In this document: in pieces, positions 1 through 14,085 of the stretch
Layout: the number at the start of each line of letters is the position of its first letter
Numbering within the stretch: position 1 is the first letter of the stretch
From: Lojkania enalia
Taxonomy: Eukaryota > Ascomycota > Dothideomycetes > Pleosporales
NCBI GenBank assembly: GCA_010094045.1
Contig: ML986675.1
Location: forward strand, 29,007 to 93,006
DNA length: 64,000 nt
Direction of reading: 5' to 3'
Position numbers and translations under genes: made by a program
Notes under the pieces: model-generated
Seen by the model: only the letters and a program-made list of their open reading frames with translations
Database searches by the model: none
Told to the model about the DNA's origin: nothing

Positions 1-3000
1 TTAGTTATTATAAATAAGATATAGAAAACTTAAAAGTAGCTTAAACTAATAACTAGTTAAGAGTCCTACTTAAACTATATTAACTTCACCCCTAAATTAA
101 TACTAAATTAGCCTAGTTCTATATTATCTAAATAATAATTTAAGCAGCTATATTAAATATTATTAAAGGCTAGGAGTAGGTTATATTATTAGACTCTCTA
201 GAGTTAATCGATATATTACTATAGGAAAATTAAGCCTCCTTTATACAGGAACGTACACTTCTACCCCGCAAGTATTAGATAGAGAATAGACTACTCTTCT
301 ATAATAATTGCTTATATATCCTATTAGATTCAGGCCTTTATATACGACTTATATAAGAGGCTTATAACTAAGTATCCTCCGTATACCTAAACGCTACTAA
401 AACCTATTAGTTACTATTCTAGAAGTACTACTAGAAGGGTATAGAGGCTACTTATAAACGATATATACGGAATTACATCCTATACTATAAAGCTTATCCG
501 ATATAAACCTAAACCCTAGGTTTTATCTACCTACTTTCTATACTAAATTAACTAATATAGCACCTATATATTAACTTTAAGAATTTCTCTATAGATAAGT
601 CCGGATATAATTAGATTATAGTGGTAATTAATCGCCTATCTAAATAAGCTATATCTATTCTCTATTATTATATAATTAACGTATAGGGAATAGCTAAATT
701 GTTTATTTAATAGATATACTGCTTTAGCTATATACCCGAAACTATTATTTTAAACTAAGGACCTTAGTTTATATCTAGTTTCTAGTCTAAATTCTACTGT
801 ATTTTAGGCGTAAAAATTAAACTATCTACTACTTATTATAAAGAGATTAATAGATAGATAGAGATTATAAATAAATATATTAATTAGAGACTGCGTCCTT
901 TTATATTCTTCTATTAGAATAACTAGAGTTCTCTATTACCTATAATCGACTAAGTATAAGCAACTCTACCCTATATAACTATCAGAATATCTCTATATTA
1001 GATCCTATACGGATCTAAGCCCTATTAGAGTTGGGATTAGAAATATTCTATTAATCCTATTACCGCGATAGATAAATTAAATTGTAAGAACATCTTAGCT
1101 CTAGTAACTTATATATATATAGCCTAGGAAACTGTAAAGGCTAATATTAAGAAGACTTAGGATTGTATATAATCTATTATTAACTATTACTAGTAACCGA
1201 TTAATTAGTAGATTAGTAATATAGTCTACCTAAATACTAAGAACCTTACGGTCTAGAGACTAAGCTAAAAGCTATCCGATTAATAGAAGAGCCCCTTTAA
1301 AGTACTAGAGTAGATTAGAAACTTATACTACTTATAACTACCCCTAGGGTCGAGTATATATAATATCTTCGTACTAAACCTACTGTATAAGAACCCCCAG
1401 GACCCTCTACTTAGATAAGAAGCTCTAAAACCACCCGCTATTACTATTAATAGGGTAGAAGAGTAGGAGGTTAAGAAAATACTAGCTAGTAAGTTATATT
1501 ATAAGACCCTTAAATACTATATAAAATAGGTAGGATATAATCTTAACCTAATCTAGTATAAAGCTTTAAACTTTATAAGTTTACTTTATAAGCTAAAAGC
1601 TTTTTATAATAAGTATCCGAATTACCTAGGACCCCTAAAAGCCCTAACTAAATAGATTAAGGTATATAAGGATAGTATAAAGAATATAAATTACCTAGTA
1701 GATAATAGTATATAAGAGTTAAGTAGTAGATTTTAAAAACTAAAGTATAGGCCCGAAATTACTCCTCTATAAAATCCGGAGGATCTAATAGTAGGCTGTT
1801 AGATACCTTTCTAGTTCTCTTCTCTTCTACTCTTCTTCCTCTTCCTTCCCTCTAGACTCCCCTTAAACCTCTTCTACCTTATCTTTAGCCGCCTAAGAGC
1901 GCCGCAATATCAGCTTAAAGGCTAGATACTAGAGCTTTTAGAGCTGAAACCCGATAGAGTAACTTAGTACCCTAGTAGAATAAAGCTACCTAGATACTAG
2001 CTATAAGAAGACTATCTTCCTAACTTCTTACAACTTAAGCTATAAGTACTAGACTATAAGCAGACTCTAAAATAGCCTTAAAAGCTACCTTTTTATCCTC
2101 CTTATCCCCTATATATCAGGCTACTATCTACAGTTCAAGATGGCCCTAGAAGACTAGAAACTCCTCCTTATAGTAGGAGGGGATCTATAAGTACGTTAGT
2201 AGTAAGTACTCTACTAGTATTAGATACGATTTATATAGGGTTATACTTTTTATTTTATAAGGTATAATACTCGCATTTTTTTAATCTTAGAAACTGAAAG
2301 AAAAATATTATATACCGCCTACAGGCGAGCGCGTACGTAGCCTAAAAGTAGATAATTTAGAAGACTTCTAAAGAGGCTTTAGAAGGTAGGCGGAGTAGTA
2401 TATTAATTAATTTTTTCTATAAGATATTAGTAATACTTTAATAATTAACGGTTCTAGGGACGTATAATAATACGTACGGAGTAGAAGTTATTATTTAGTT
2501 AAGAAAGCTTAGTTAACAGTAATCTAGTAATATACTAAGGCTAGTAAACACTTGTTACTATACGCGACGAAATTGCAATATTAATAAACTATTACAATAG
2601 TAGTTACTAGCAAATATATAGGTTAATTATACTTACCGTAAAAAAAACCTTACTTAATATTATGTTAATAAATATATCTCTATAGGTAACCGCGTATATT
2701 AGCTTTTACTAGTAAATACCTCCTTAAAGAAATTTCTTTATACTAGAACCTATCTATAATAGCTCCAATTCCCTCCCGAACTAGTATAGATAGAGACTAT
2801 CAGCCTATAAGGAGGGGGGTAGTATAATAATACAAAGAAATCGTTCTACGAAAAACTTTATCTTTTTACTTATCTTATCCTACCCCCAGTTCTACCCCTT
2901 TTCCCATCCGTATATAGTTATACACTCCCTTATAAGTAGTTTAGTAGTTTTTCTATATCCTTTTATATAAGGCCTATAGGTGTTAATAGAATTCCTAGGT

Positions 3001-3086
3001 CCCTAATCCCCTACGCACTCCTATATACCTCTAAGTAGATTTGTACCGCATTCGGACCTATTGTCTTACCTACACCATTATACTAC
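1..3086 (+). mobile_element. Ty3/Gypsy chromovirus, 3' half with 3' LTR (RIP-degraded)
   Basis: This is the 3' part of an LTR retrotransposon that enters from outside the window. Around 540-1000, reading through many TAG/TAA codons, the plus strand resembles a Ty3/Gypsy integrase core (a DRxSKxA-like stretch, then YHxxxxRQTExxNxY). About 1455-1640 resembles a chromodomain (VKKILASKLYYKTLKYYIKQ, then VGYN), the hallmark of chromoviruses. A purine-rich tract ending in GGAGGGGGG lies at about 2811-2819, just before the LTR, as expected for a polypurine primer. The internal region is AT-rich and every frame is broken, so it cannot code. RNase H and reverse transcriptase would lie upstream of base 1. 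Confidence 0.8.
2820..3086 (+). repeat. 3' LTR of the first chromovirus
   Basis: The segment starts TAGTATAATAAT right after the purine tract and ends ATTATACTAC, so its ends are short inverted repeats. An internal TATATAAGG is a plausible TATA box. A second, inverted copy lies at 14572-14856, which fixes both edges by homology. The copies differ mainly by C/T and G/A changes, as RIP predicts. Pogo-like sequence starts at once on the right. Confidence 0.75.
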
Positions 3087-4568
3087 TTTTCGCAAAATAT
3101 TATACTTTCTTATATTCTATTATACTATATAGTATAGTAGCCTATTCTTTTATATCTATAGTATTATTTTTACACGTCCGCGAGTTATACCTAGCTTTAC
3201 TATACTACCTACAGTACTTTTAAATTAGCTAGCCTCTATTAATACGCGCTTTCTTCCTACTCTTCTTCCTATTAGTACGAGTACTAAACTCTTTTAGAGC
3301 AGTTAATTAAGCGCCTTCTTTAATTATTAGGTTGTCTTCCTTTTATATATACTTTCTTTTATACGATCGATATTATATAGTAACTTTATTAGCTGCTTAA
3401 AGCTTAGTAACCTAAGTATATAATAGTACGTTTTTATATATTATATATACAGCACCCTTTATAAATTATTTAAACGCTTCTACTATTAAAGTAAATAAAC
3501 TATCTAAATACTTTTAAACTTTTAATCGAATATATATAGATTAAAACCTAAATTTAATAGGATTACTTAGTATTTTTAACTCTTAAGAGGTATTTTTAAC
3601 TATAGAGGGTATTAGTATATATAGTTAAACTTTAAACTTTAATAGTACTATATCTAGATTAAATAGAATTAAGCTAGTACCTTAAAAGCTATTTAGGATA
3701 TTACTCTTTATAATTGCTATATTAAAAGCTACTTTAAAATAGGATAAGAACTTGATTTTTATAATATAGTTAATATAACCGCGTATTAGCTACTCAACTT
3801 AGCGCCTGTATATAGTCTTTAAAGGTAAGAAATAACCTATATCTAGTAGCTGTAATAGATATAATAAATATAGAGGTATATAGAGAGTAATAATATTCTT
3901 TTTCTTATAGAGCTACCTAAATTTAAGTAAGTTATAGCTTTTATAGCTATTAAGAATTAGTAATTAATATATACTAATAGTATAATTCTTTATATACGTA
4001 TTAAAGTGCTTTAACTACTTAATACTAATATTATTTATCGTCCAACTATTATTAGTAACCTATATAGCCTAGGTTAGTAGAATATCGTCTTCTTTATATT
4101 ATATAGAGAGGTGGTAGATACCTATAAAGATAATAAAAAGTAGTATTATCTATCCTATCGCGTTAATACCCTAGATAACTATAGTCTACTCGTAATTACC
4201 TAGCTAGAGCTACTTTAGTTAATTCTATTTCTTAGAGCTAGTAACTACTACTTCTATTAATATTATGTCTATTATAAAGCCTAATTTATTAAAGTTGTAT
4301 ATATCTTCGTTAATAATACTATACTTAGCCTTTATATTCTATATAAGGTAGAACCAGCCTTCTATAATCTTAGAATCCTTATATTTAGCTTTTAAATAGT
4401 CGTACTTTTAATTAAATTTAACCTTAAGCTTAGGCGTACGTTTAATAAAGTTCTCTATCTAGTTCTTTCTAACCTAACTAGTAGAGTATATAGCTAGTAG
4501 TAAATTGGCTATATCTTAAATAGTAGTAAACTGTAGTAGAAATCCTCTTATATTTAGATCTAGTAACA
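3081..4568 (-). mobile_element. pogo/Fot1-like DNA transposon A, fragment
   Basis: It is collinear with pogo B (15922-17310 and 23607-23672) and coded on the minus strand. Near 3940-3975 the minus strand reads LILNSYKSYN. In pogo/Fot1 transposases this position is a DGHxSH-like catalytic motif, and every difference is explained by C-to-T changes. The left terminus (about 64 bp of TIR in pogo B) is missing where the chromovirus LTR abuts. The right end is cut by the element inserted at 4571. All frames are disrupted. The family is inferred from the motif and the TIR style of its relatives. Confidence 0.65.
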
Positions 4569-4570
4569 TA

Positions 4571-6414
4571 TCTTATAAGCGAGCGGCCTATATAAGCGAG
4601 CGGTCTACCCTATTACTAAAACGCGATACTTAAGCTTTTAATAATAATATAATAATAAAATAATAAGAATATAGCCTAAAACGAGAATTAAGTAAACTTA
4701 GCCTTTTTAGCTACTAAAAAAGGCTAAATAAATAGTAAAAGACGCGCTACTTTAATATTTAATATAATTTAAATGACCGTATACTAATAATATACTAGAA
4801 TCTACTTACAGCATAATTATAAGCCTAACTTAAAGAGACTAATAAAACCTAAAGAGGAGGTTATTATTTAATATATACTTAACCTAGATTCGCGAGGATT
4901 TATGCCTACTTTAACTACTATACGAGATATAGCTAATAACTTACTTACTAAATATAGTATAGGCTAGATTAGTATATATTAGCTTAGGAACTTTATTAGA
5001 CGTACTTCTAAGCTTAAAATACGCTTAAATTAGCCTTATAATTGCTAGAGAGCTTTATACAAAGATTCTAAGGTAATTAAAGGCTAGTTTAAACTTATAT
5101 AGTATACTAAAGAGAAGTATAGTATTATAGATAAAGATATATACAACTTTAACAAATCTAGCTTTTAAATAGGCGTTATCTTATTACAACTAATTATTAT
5201 AGGTATAGAGAGATATAATTAATTAAAGGCAATTTAATTAGGTAATTATAAATAGATTTTAGTAATTTAGGGGATTAATACTACTAGCTAGGCGCTCCTA
5301 CTCTTTATTATTATTACTAGCTACTACTATCTCTCTACCTAGTATAAAGGTAATAATATACCTAAAAACTAGGCTATTATAGTTAGTAAGAACGGCTAGA
5401 TAATAAATAAACTCGGTATTAAGTAGTTAAAGTACTTTTATAGGTATATAAGGGATTCTATAGTAGATACGCGTCGACTACTAATCTTTAATAGCTATAA
5501 CAGCTATAACTCGCTTAATTTCTAGAAACTCTGCGAGGAATAGGGCATTATTCTACTCTATATACCAGCTTATTTATTACACCTATTACAGCTACTAGAT
5601 ATAGGCTACTTCTTACTATTAAAGCATATATATAGAAATTAGATCTTAGTCTTAATACACAATTATATTAACTATATTATAAAACTTAAGTTCTTTCTAG
5701 CTTTTAAAACTACTTTTAATATATTAATTATAAAGGATAATATCTATATAAGCTTTTAAGGAGCTGGTCTAATCCTGTTTAATCTAGAAGCGGTACTTTT
5801 AAAGCTTAATATAAAGCTTCGTATACTAATACTACTAGTATAAAATAATACCCTATAAAAAGTAAAAATACTAAGTAACGCGCGCGAGCTAGAAGCTTAA
5901 TTAATATTAATTTATAATCAGATTTAAAGAGATATAAGTTCTTCGCTAGCTTCTATTATTAAGAAGCTAAATCAGCTTAAGAAAGGCTCTATAAAAGCGA
6001 TATATTAGATTGGGTTAATATATAATAAAATCGTCAGCCTTTAAAAAGCGAATAAAGTAGTAATAAAATAGAAACAGTAGAAAAAAAGGTAGATTTAAGT
6101 GCAAGGGACCCTAATAAAAGTATAAGAAAAGATAATTATTACTAAAAAGGATGATAAGGAGGAAACTCGGGCTATAATACGCTAATTTAGAGTGCGATCA
6201 GGTACGAGTGGATAGTATAAAGTATACTATAACCGCTATAGTAAGACTAGATATAATTCTCGTATATACTAGAAGAATGTAGAGGTCTCTATAAAATAAT
6301 CGCGCAAGTTGTAAATTGCTATTATATTATTTAGTTGTTAAGCTATACGTATATAAAGGTTGAAAAAGTTAATAGGGTAGACCGCTTACTTATATAGGCC
6401 GCTCGCTTATAAGG
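4571..6414 (+). mobile_element. complete pogo/Fot1-like DNA transposon (RIP-degraded)
   Basis: Terminal inverted repeats of about 44 bp bound the element: it starts TCTTATAAGCGAGCGGCC and ends GGCCGCTCGCTTATAAGG. A TA dinucleotide lies on each side (4569-4570 and 6415-6416), the target duplication of Tc1/mariner-pogo elements. Each TIR holds a short internal direct repeat (ATAAGCGAGCGG). The plus strand shows a decayed transposase: at 5478-5515 it reads NSYNSYNSL where DGHNSHLT is expected, and near 6228-6275 there is a mutated C-terminal CCHC zinc knuckle. Length 1844 bp is right for an autonomous Fot1-type element. Many stops make it inactive. Confidence 0.85.
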
Positions 6415-6416
6415 TA

Positions 6417-8114
6417 TATTAAAAGATTAATATAGTTTTAGTAGTTTTAGTAGACTTTTAATATAATAGATAGTTAGACTATAAGACTACTAATACTAGT
6501 CCTTTTTCTATAGAACGTTATATTACTAGATATCTAGCTCTATCTTCTTATTATATATTAGCTAAGTTAATTATATAAGAAGAGAGGGTAAAGAATTATA
6601 AGTAGTAGTAGGATATTTAGAGGGCTATATAATCTAATTCTTATCTATATCTAACTAGAGCTAAAAATAATATAACTATTTAATACTAATAATATAGTTC
6701 TAAATATTTAAATCTATAATAATAAATAGATAGTTTTAGATAGTTCTTCTATTAATTTATAGGTATAAGTAGATATACTAATTAACTAGGGTTTAAATTT
6801 AGTCTTAAAAACCTTTAATAGTAATTTTAAAGAGTAAGTATTATATTAATATATATAGAGTTTAGAAGAGTAATTTAACTATTATAGAATTAAAGAATAG
6901 GAAGTTTTAAGTACTAGTATTAATAAAAGCGTTTAGTTATATACTAATATCTTTTAAATATAGAATAATAGAGATTTAGAAGTACTTTCCTCTAAATAAA
7001 TATAATAAATCGATGTTTAATAAATTATACTTACTGAAGCCTAAGATAGAGAGTTTTCTTAAGTATCTCTATTTTCTACTTAAGAACTATTTAAGTAGTA
7101 TTTATTTACGTTTAGAAACTCTTCTTCTTTAATTTTCTCTTATTTAACCTCTATCTCTTATACTTTAAAGACTATATATTTATTTATAAAATATTCTAGT
7201 TTACTATAGTTATAGTAATTATCTAGGATTATATACTTTTTAAGTAAAAGAGTTTTATTAGGTTATTAAAAAGTAATTATAGTAGATTAAAATAGTATTA
7301 GATTATAGATTATTTTAGATAAACTTTTAGAAGCTTTCTAATACTAATCTAAATTTATTTTAGCTATAACTTATAGACTAATAGTTTATTCTAAAAGGTT
7401 AGAAATACTTCTCCTTTCTATATTATAAGCTATTAAGTAGGCAACTACAGTATTAAAAAAGCCTTTCTATATAAGCTTAAAGTTAAAGTTTAGTATCTTT
7501 AGGCTAGAGAGAATCTTATTCTATAAGTAGAAAAACTACTTAGATTAGAATATAAATCCTCTAATAGCTATACTAATAAAGCGAGTTTTAAAAGTTAGAA
7601 ATACTTCTCTCTTATTTATTCTTAAGACCTAAAACGTCTATTATACCTCTATTTCTTTATTATCTATAATAAAATATAATTATAAAAGTAAAATTATTTC
7701 TTTAATATTTTTAAACTAATACTAGTCTAATTTAGCTAGATATTTTAGCTCTAGATACCCTTTTATAGTACTAGAGGTATATTTCTATACTAATATTATA
7801 TATATATACTCTATCTAATAGTAATTTATATTAATTTTAAGTTAGTCTAAAATTAAAACTTACTATTATTTAAATATAGATTTACTACTATTTATAAAGC
7901 TTTTAATCTTAAATATACGTTTAGTAAAATAGATTTAAAAGGGTTTAAGAGTAGTTAAGAAATTTCTTACTAGAAAAGTTATAAAAGTTTCTTAATATAT
8001 TATTAGTACTAATTTAGTAGTTTATAGAGGTTAATTAGAACTAATAGTTCTCTATTATATTAAGTATATAATCTCCTCTTATAAAATTACAATTTATTTT
8101 TTAAAGGTTAGTTT
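6417..8114 (+). repeat. unidentified RIP-degraded coding repeat, left part
   Basis: One plus-strand frame stays protein-like for long stretches if TAG is read as a mutated glutamine codon (for example around 6530-6800 and 7030-8110). This suggests a once-coding region hit by RIP. I recognise no catalytic motif and cannot assign a family. It is interrupted at 8119 by the chromovirus, and its continuation is 14086-14571. The two sides join across a 5-bp target duplication (ACTTT). Confidence 0.45.
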
Positions 8115-8119
8115 ACTTT

Positions 8120-8423
8120 TATTATAATAATACCGCGATACCTCTATACTTATACTACTCTTACTATAGTACCCGAACTAGTTGCTAGCAATAGCTATTA
8201 GCTGCTAGCTAGAATATAACCGACTTGTCTTAATTATAATAGAGGAAGGTTTTCCTAACCCAGCTAGCCTATATAGTAGTATAGATCTAGCTTCTATAAA
8301 AAACCTATATAATATAGATATCTCTATTCTTTATATAACGTTTTAATATTTATATATAGTATATAGTAATAGAGTTAACTACTTAAAGTATAATTAACTA
8401 ATTATATATAAACGTTTATAATA
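8120..8423 (+). repeat. 5' LTR of chromovirus copy 1
   Basis: It starts TATTATAATAATACC and ends CGTTTATAATA. It is the same length (304 bp) as the 3' LTR and has a homologue at 17311. CCTATAAAAAACC is a likely TATA region. Confidence 0.88.
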
Positions 8424-11400
8424 TTATATTATATTATCTACTATTATATACTATAGATAAGAATATACTTATTAATATACTTAAAGAGATCTAGGGTAAG
8501 CTGGACTTTTTATAGTAGAAGAATAAGATACTAGTAGAGGCCTTAATAACCTAAAAGAACTGCTATAAGTTAAACTTTAAATTAATATAAAGGGAATTTA
8601 GTAGCCGTTAAATAGCTACTCCTCTACTAACTACTAGTATATTAATAGTAATAGAACTATTACCCGTCCTTAGCCTAACTAAGCCTATAACCCTAGCTTC
8701 TAAATAGATACCTATATTAACCTCTAATCTACCTAAAACTATATATAACCTATATTTCTATTCTAACTACTTATCTAATCTTCTAATATTTTCTAGTAAA
8801 TACTTAGAGTTTTTATACTTTATTAGAAAGTTCTACTATAAATTAGAAGGAAATACTAACTAATACTTAACTAAATATACCCGCCTTTTATATATCTATT
8901 CCCGCCTAAAACGAGATCTAGTAATATTAGTTAACCTATTAATAGATAAGAGTATTAACTTTATAGATAGCTTAGTCGCCTTCTTAAAATCTACTTATAA
9001 CAACTAGAATAAGGAGACTATAGTATAGAGTAAGCTAGAGACTTTAAAATAAGACTAAAGTAGGTTCTCTACTTATTTTACTAAATTCTAACGCCTAATT
9101 ATAGATACTAAACTAAATAAGACCGGACAAATTATATATTTCTAATATTCTCTCTCTAATAAGCTCTACCGTACTATAATTAGTATTATAATACCTAATA
9201 CCCTAAGTAACTATACTAATCTAATTTTCCTATATAATACTAATTTATATTATCTATTTAGCAACTACCGTAAATAACTAAAGTATTATACTACTTATTA
9301 GAAGGACTTAAATACTATAGAACTCGATACTTTTAGTTATACGCTTATAAGCTCTAATAAATAAAAAAGGTGCTACTGTAAAAGATACTATTATAAATAT
9401 AGTAGTAAGGGATATATTTTACTAGAATATAGCGCCCCTCTACTATTAATCTATTAAAGGTCTTAGAGCTCTACTATACTTTATAGGTCCTATTTTTAAT
9501 CCTCTAACTAATCTTCTAACTAATTTTTAATACGCTTATTATCTTATAAATAAGGTTATTACTCTTACTTTTAAACGTAGCTAGTTTTATTAACTAGAAC
9601 GTTGTTAAAAGGTCTATTTTAGAAGTAAGTTACTTTTTAGGATTATACCTATACTAAATCTCTATATATCTATAAAACTAGCCTCTATAGAAATAGTTAT
9701 AAAACTACTAGATTCTAGCTTCTTTCTTAATCTATTAAGACTTAGTCTAGTAAGATATTAATATTCTTATTAATACTAAAGCTACTAATTATAGCTATAT
9801 CTATAGAGACTTTATATATACTCTAAAACTTTAAAAGATATAACTTCTATATAATTTATACTTAACTAGCTTTAATAGAAAAGTTTTTTATAGAGAAACT
9901 ATTTTCTACTTAGTTATTTTAATCCTCTAATACCTAAACTATTTAGAGATAGTATATTTTTATATAACTATACTAGAAAAATACTAGTTAATTTTAAAAT
10001 AGTTATAGATATATAAGTATTATATAAACCTAAACTATAAAAATAAATAGCTAGTCTTTACTACTAACTAATATCTAACTTAATACTTATAATCTACTAG
10101 TATTATTATCTATTAATAGGCTATTTAAATAGTTATTAAAGATTATAAACTATCTAAACCTAATATAAAAGAAGATTTTAAAGTAACTAATTTATAACTT
10201 TTATATAGCCTAAAGCCTAGATAATACTAATTAAAATTCCACCTATTAAGTTATATTTAATATAATTATTAGCTACTTAAAATATTATACTAGTTAAAAA
10301 AATTTAAACTAAAACCAACCTAACTTTAAATAAAGATTATAGTTAAGAGGACCTATCTAAACCTAAATATCTAAAGTCTATACTATAACTAGATATATAT
10401 TATATAGGTACTATACTACTAGTTTAACTCTTCTAATAATTTAACTATAAAATCTTTACTATATTAATAACTAATATTAATAAGACTCTAGCCTTAAAAG
10501 TATATACTAACCCTATTACTAAAGTACCTAAAAAATACTATAATCTATTATCTATCTTCTTATATAAGAATATAGATAAGTTACTTAAATAATAACTATA
10601 TAATTATAAGATTAAACTAGAAAATAGTAAGTAAGCTAACTTTAGTCTACTTTATAAGATATTCTAGAACGAGTTAAAGGTATTAAGAAAGTACTTTAAC
10701 AAGAACTTATTTAAAGGATTTATTAGAGTAAGCTTATTATTAGTAGCTATACCTATAATTTTTATAAAGAAATCTAGAGGTAGTTTTTAATTCTATATAA
10801 ACTATAGAACCCTAAATACTATTATTATTAAGAACTAATACCTAATTCTACTAATCTAAAAAATATTAACCTAATTTAGTAAGGCTAAGTATTATATAAA
10901 ATTTAATATTATTGCCGCGTTTAATAAGCTAAAAATTACTAAAGAAGATAAATAGAAAATTATCTTTTATATATGCTATAAGCTATTTAAATACCTAGTA
11001 ATACTTTTTAACCTAGCTAATACTTTAAGTATATTCTAGTACTTTATAAATAATATACTAAGACTATACTTTATATATATTTTATACTACCTATATTAAT
11101 AATATTCTAATATTTAGTAAGAATTTAAAGGATTATAAGTAGTATATCTAGCTAGTCTTTAAAGCTTTAAAAGCGAATAGTCTATAACTTAATATAGATA
11201 AATATAAGTTCTACTAGTTAGAAGTAACCTATCTAGAATATATAATTATTATAGAAGAGATTTATATAGACCTAAAAAAGGTAGAAATAATTATTAACTA
11301 AAAATACTTTAAAAATATAAAAAATATTTAAGCTTTTATAAGCTTTATAAACTTCTACTAATAATTTATTAGTAACTTCTTATAGAAAGTTTCCCCCTTA

Positions 11401-13776
11401 ATAGCCCTAACTAAGAAGAATACTTAATTTAACTAGAATAATAGCTGTTAATATTCTTTTAACTATTTAAAAGACGCTTTTATCTCTATATTAATTTTCT
11501 AATACTTTAATCCTAAGCTACTAATAGTAGTAGAAGCCGACGTATCTAATTTTATAACAGCTAGTATATTATCCTAGAGAGGTGCTAATAGTAAACTAAG
11601 ATCTATTACCTACTTCTCTAAGTATATAAACTCTACTAAAAGTAACTATAAAATATATAATAAGAAACTACTTATAATTATCTAATATTTTAAATAATAG
11701 AGGCTTAAATTAGAAGGTATAGTATTTTCTATAGAAGTATTAAGCGATTATAAGAACCTATAGTACTTTATAATAATAAAGTAGCTAAACTACTAATAGG
11801 CTTATTAGTTAGAATATCTATTAAGGTTTAACTTTAGTATTATATATTAACCTAGAAAACTTAGAGAGAAGCTTAATACTTTAACTTAAAGGTTATAAGA
11901 TAAGCCTATATAAGAAGAGGTCTATAAAAGTTATTAATAGATATTACTTCGTTCTAAACTATTTTAATAGATAGAAGTAGGCTAATTAATTATAGAGATT
12001 ATTAATAAAGAATACCTGAACGATAATCTAATCTAAGATACCCTAAAGTTATTAAAAGAAGGAACCTATTAATCTAAGTTTCTAATTCTAGCTAACTATA
12101 AAGAGTATAATAACTAACTATACTACTAAAATTAACTTATAGTATTAAACTATAATAAGCTAAAGCTTAAGCTATTATAAGCTATCTATAACTTACTATT
12201 TAGTAGATACTCTAGTTAAAGAAAGACCTTAAAATTACTCTAGCGTAAGTACTATTAGTTAAAGATATTTAACTCGGTATAATAATATATAGGCTATTAT
12301 TATATATACTAAAGAAGTAAGACTTCTAAAAAGAAGTATTATAGATTACTAAAACTATTACCTATACCTAAATAAAGGTTTTAAAATATCTCTATAGACT
12401 TTATAACTAATCTACTAGAATTAGAAAGTTATATAAATATTATAGTAGTAGTTAATAGGTTTAATAAATATAGATACCTAATATTATACGTAAGAATTAA
12501 AGCTCCTAATATTATTTAACTATTCTATTACTATATATAGATTTACTATAAACTGCTATATACTATTATATCTAACTGTAGAATATAGTTTATCTCTACT
12601 TTCTATTAAGAGTTCTATAGATAGCTATAAATTAATATATATATATTAACTAGCTTCTATTTAGAAATTAATAGCTAGATAGAAAATGTTAATATAGTAA
12701 TAGAATAAGTTCTCTAAGCTTATACTAGCTATAAATAAAATAACTAGGTTAAATAACTACTAATAGTATAGTTTAAAGTAAATAATATAGTATCTAAATT
12801 AATAAAAGTTTCTCTATTTCTAGCCTACTTTAGCTAGTACCTTTAAATAGGCTTTAAGCTGCCTATAAGAATCTATTAACTACTAAAATAGTCTCTAATA
12901 GTTTAGAATGCTAATAGACTAGTTAATAAAATAAAGGATATTATAGAGTATATTAGAGAAGAACTTACCTAGATATAAGCGTTCTAATAAAAGTACGCTA
13001 ACTATAAGCGTATATTAGCCTCTAACTACTAGATTAATAATCTAGTCTAGTTAAATACTAGAAATATACGTATATAAAGACTGTTAAAAAAGTTTAACTA
13101 GAAGAATATAGGTCTTTATAAGATTATTGCGAAGATATTCTTATATACTTATAGACTAAAGCTATCTAAATTAGTTAAAATATATCCTATATTCTATATA
13201 TTGCTATTATAGTTAATACCTAAGTTATCTAACTATTTATCTAGTTAATAAGTATATAACCCTAAACCTATTAAGATTAATAGAAAACTAGAATACCTTA
13301 TTAAGCGAATAGAAGACCTCTACTATAACTAATAAAGATACTAGTATAAATACCTAGTTAAATAGACTAGCTATTATAACCTAGAATAGTACCCGGCTAG
13401 TAACTTTACTAAGATAACTACTATAGAAGATTACTATACTAAAAACCTAAATAAGTAAGATTTAAATATAATATTACGTTTAGATTTTTAATTAAATACT
13501 AGAATCTAATCTAAGTATAATTTTAGACGTCTATATTAATACTATACTAATATAATACTAGTAATAATACTACTACTAATTTTTAGTATAGTACTATTAT
13601 ATAAACTAAACTAACCTAACCCCTAATATAGTACTATTATATAATAATAACTAATTATACTAATATACTTGTAATTTTAACTAATACTAGTATTAATAAC
13701 TACTACTTAATTATAAATAATCTAAATATAATATAAAGACTTAACTTATAGAAACTTATAACTAAAAAGAGGGTAC

Positions 13777-14080
13777 TATTATAGTAATACTATAATACCT
13801 CTATACTTATACTACTTTTATTATAATACTTAAACTAGCTATTAGTAATAGCTATTAGTTATTAGTTAGAATATAACTAGCTTATTTTAACTATAATAGA
13901 GGAAGGTTTCGCCAACCTAGCTAGCCTATATTATAGTATAGACCGAACTCCTATAAAAAACCTATATAATATAGATATCTTTATTCTTTATATAATATTT
14001 TAATATTTATATATAATATGTAATAATAGAGTTAACTATCTAAAGTATAATTAACTAACTATATATAAACGTCTATAATA
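13777..14080 (+). repeat. 3' LTR of chromovirus copy 1
   Basis: It starts TATTATAGTAATAC and ends CGTCTATAATA, directly followed by the ACTTT duplication. Differences from the 5' LTR are mostly C/T and G/A, so LTR divergence here measures RIP and not age. Confidence 0.88.
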
Positions 14081-14085
14081 ACTTT

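Larger units (their letters stand above)
8120..14080 (+). mobile_element. full-length Ty3/Gypsy chromovirus, copy 1 (RIP-degraded)
   Basis: Two 304-bp LTRs (8120-8423 and 13777-14080) bound a 5961-bp element flanked by the duplication ACTTT (8115-8119 and 14081-14085). Reading through RIP stops on the plus strand gives the order of a Ty3/Gypsy element: gag with a CCHC-like knuckle near 9369-9410, reverse transcriptase around 10,600-11,250 (YINNILIFS near 11,087, from a YIDD-type active site), RNase H about 11,520-11,850, integrase about 12,160-12,900 and a C-terminal chromodomain about 13,280-13,440. A purine tract (AAAAAGAGGG) precedes the 3' LTR. No frame is open, so it is dead. A less mutated copy lies at 17311. 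Confidence 0.9.

Noticed and set aside
3041..3223. 60-codon frame rich in Tyr/Leu/Ile
   Set aside because: It spans the LTR border and the start of the pogo fragment, so it is a chance frame in AT-rich sequence.
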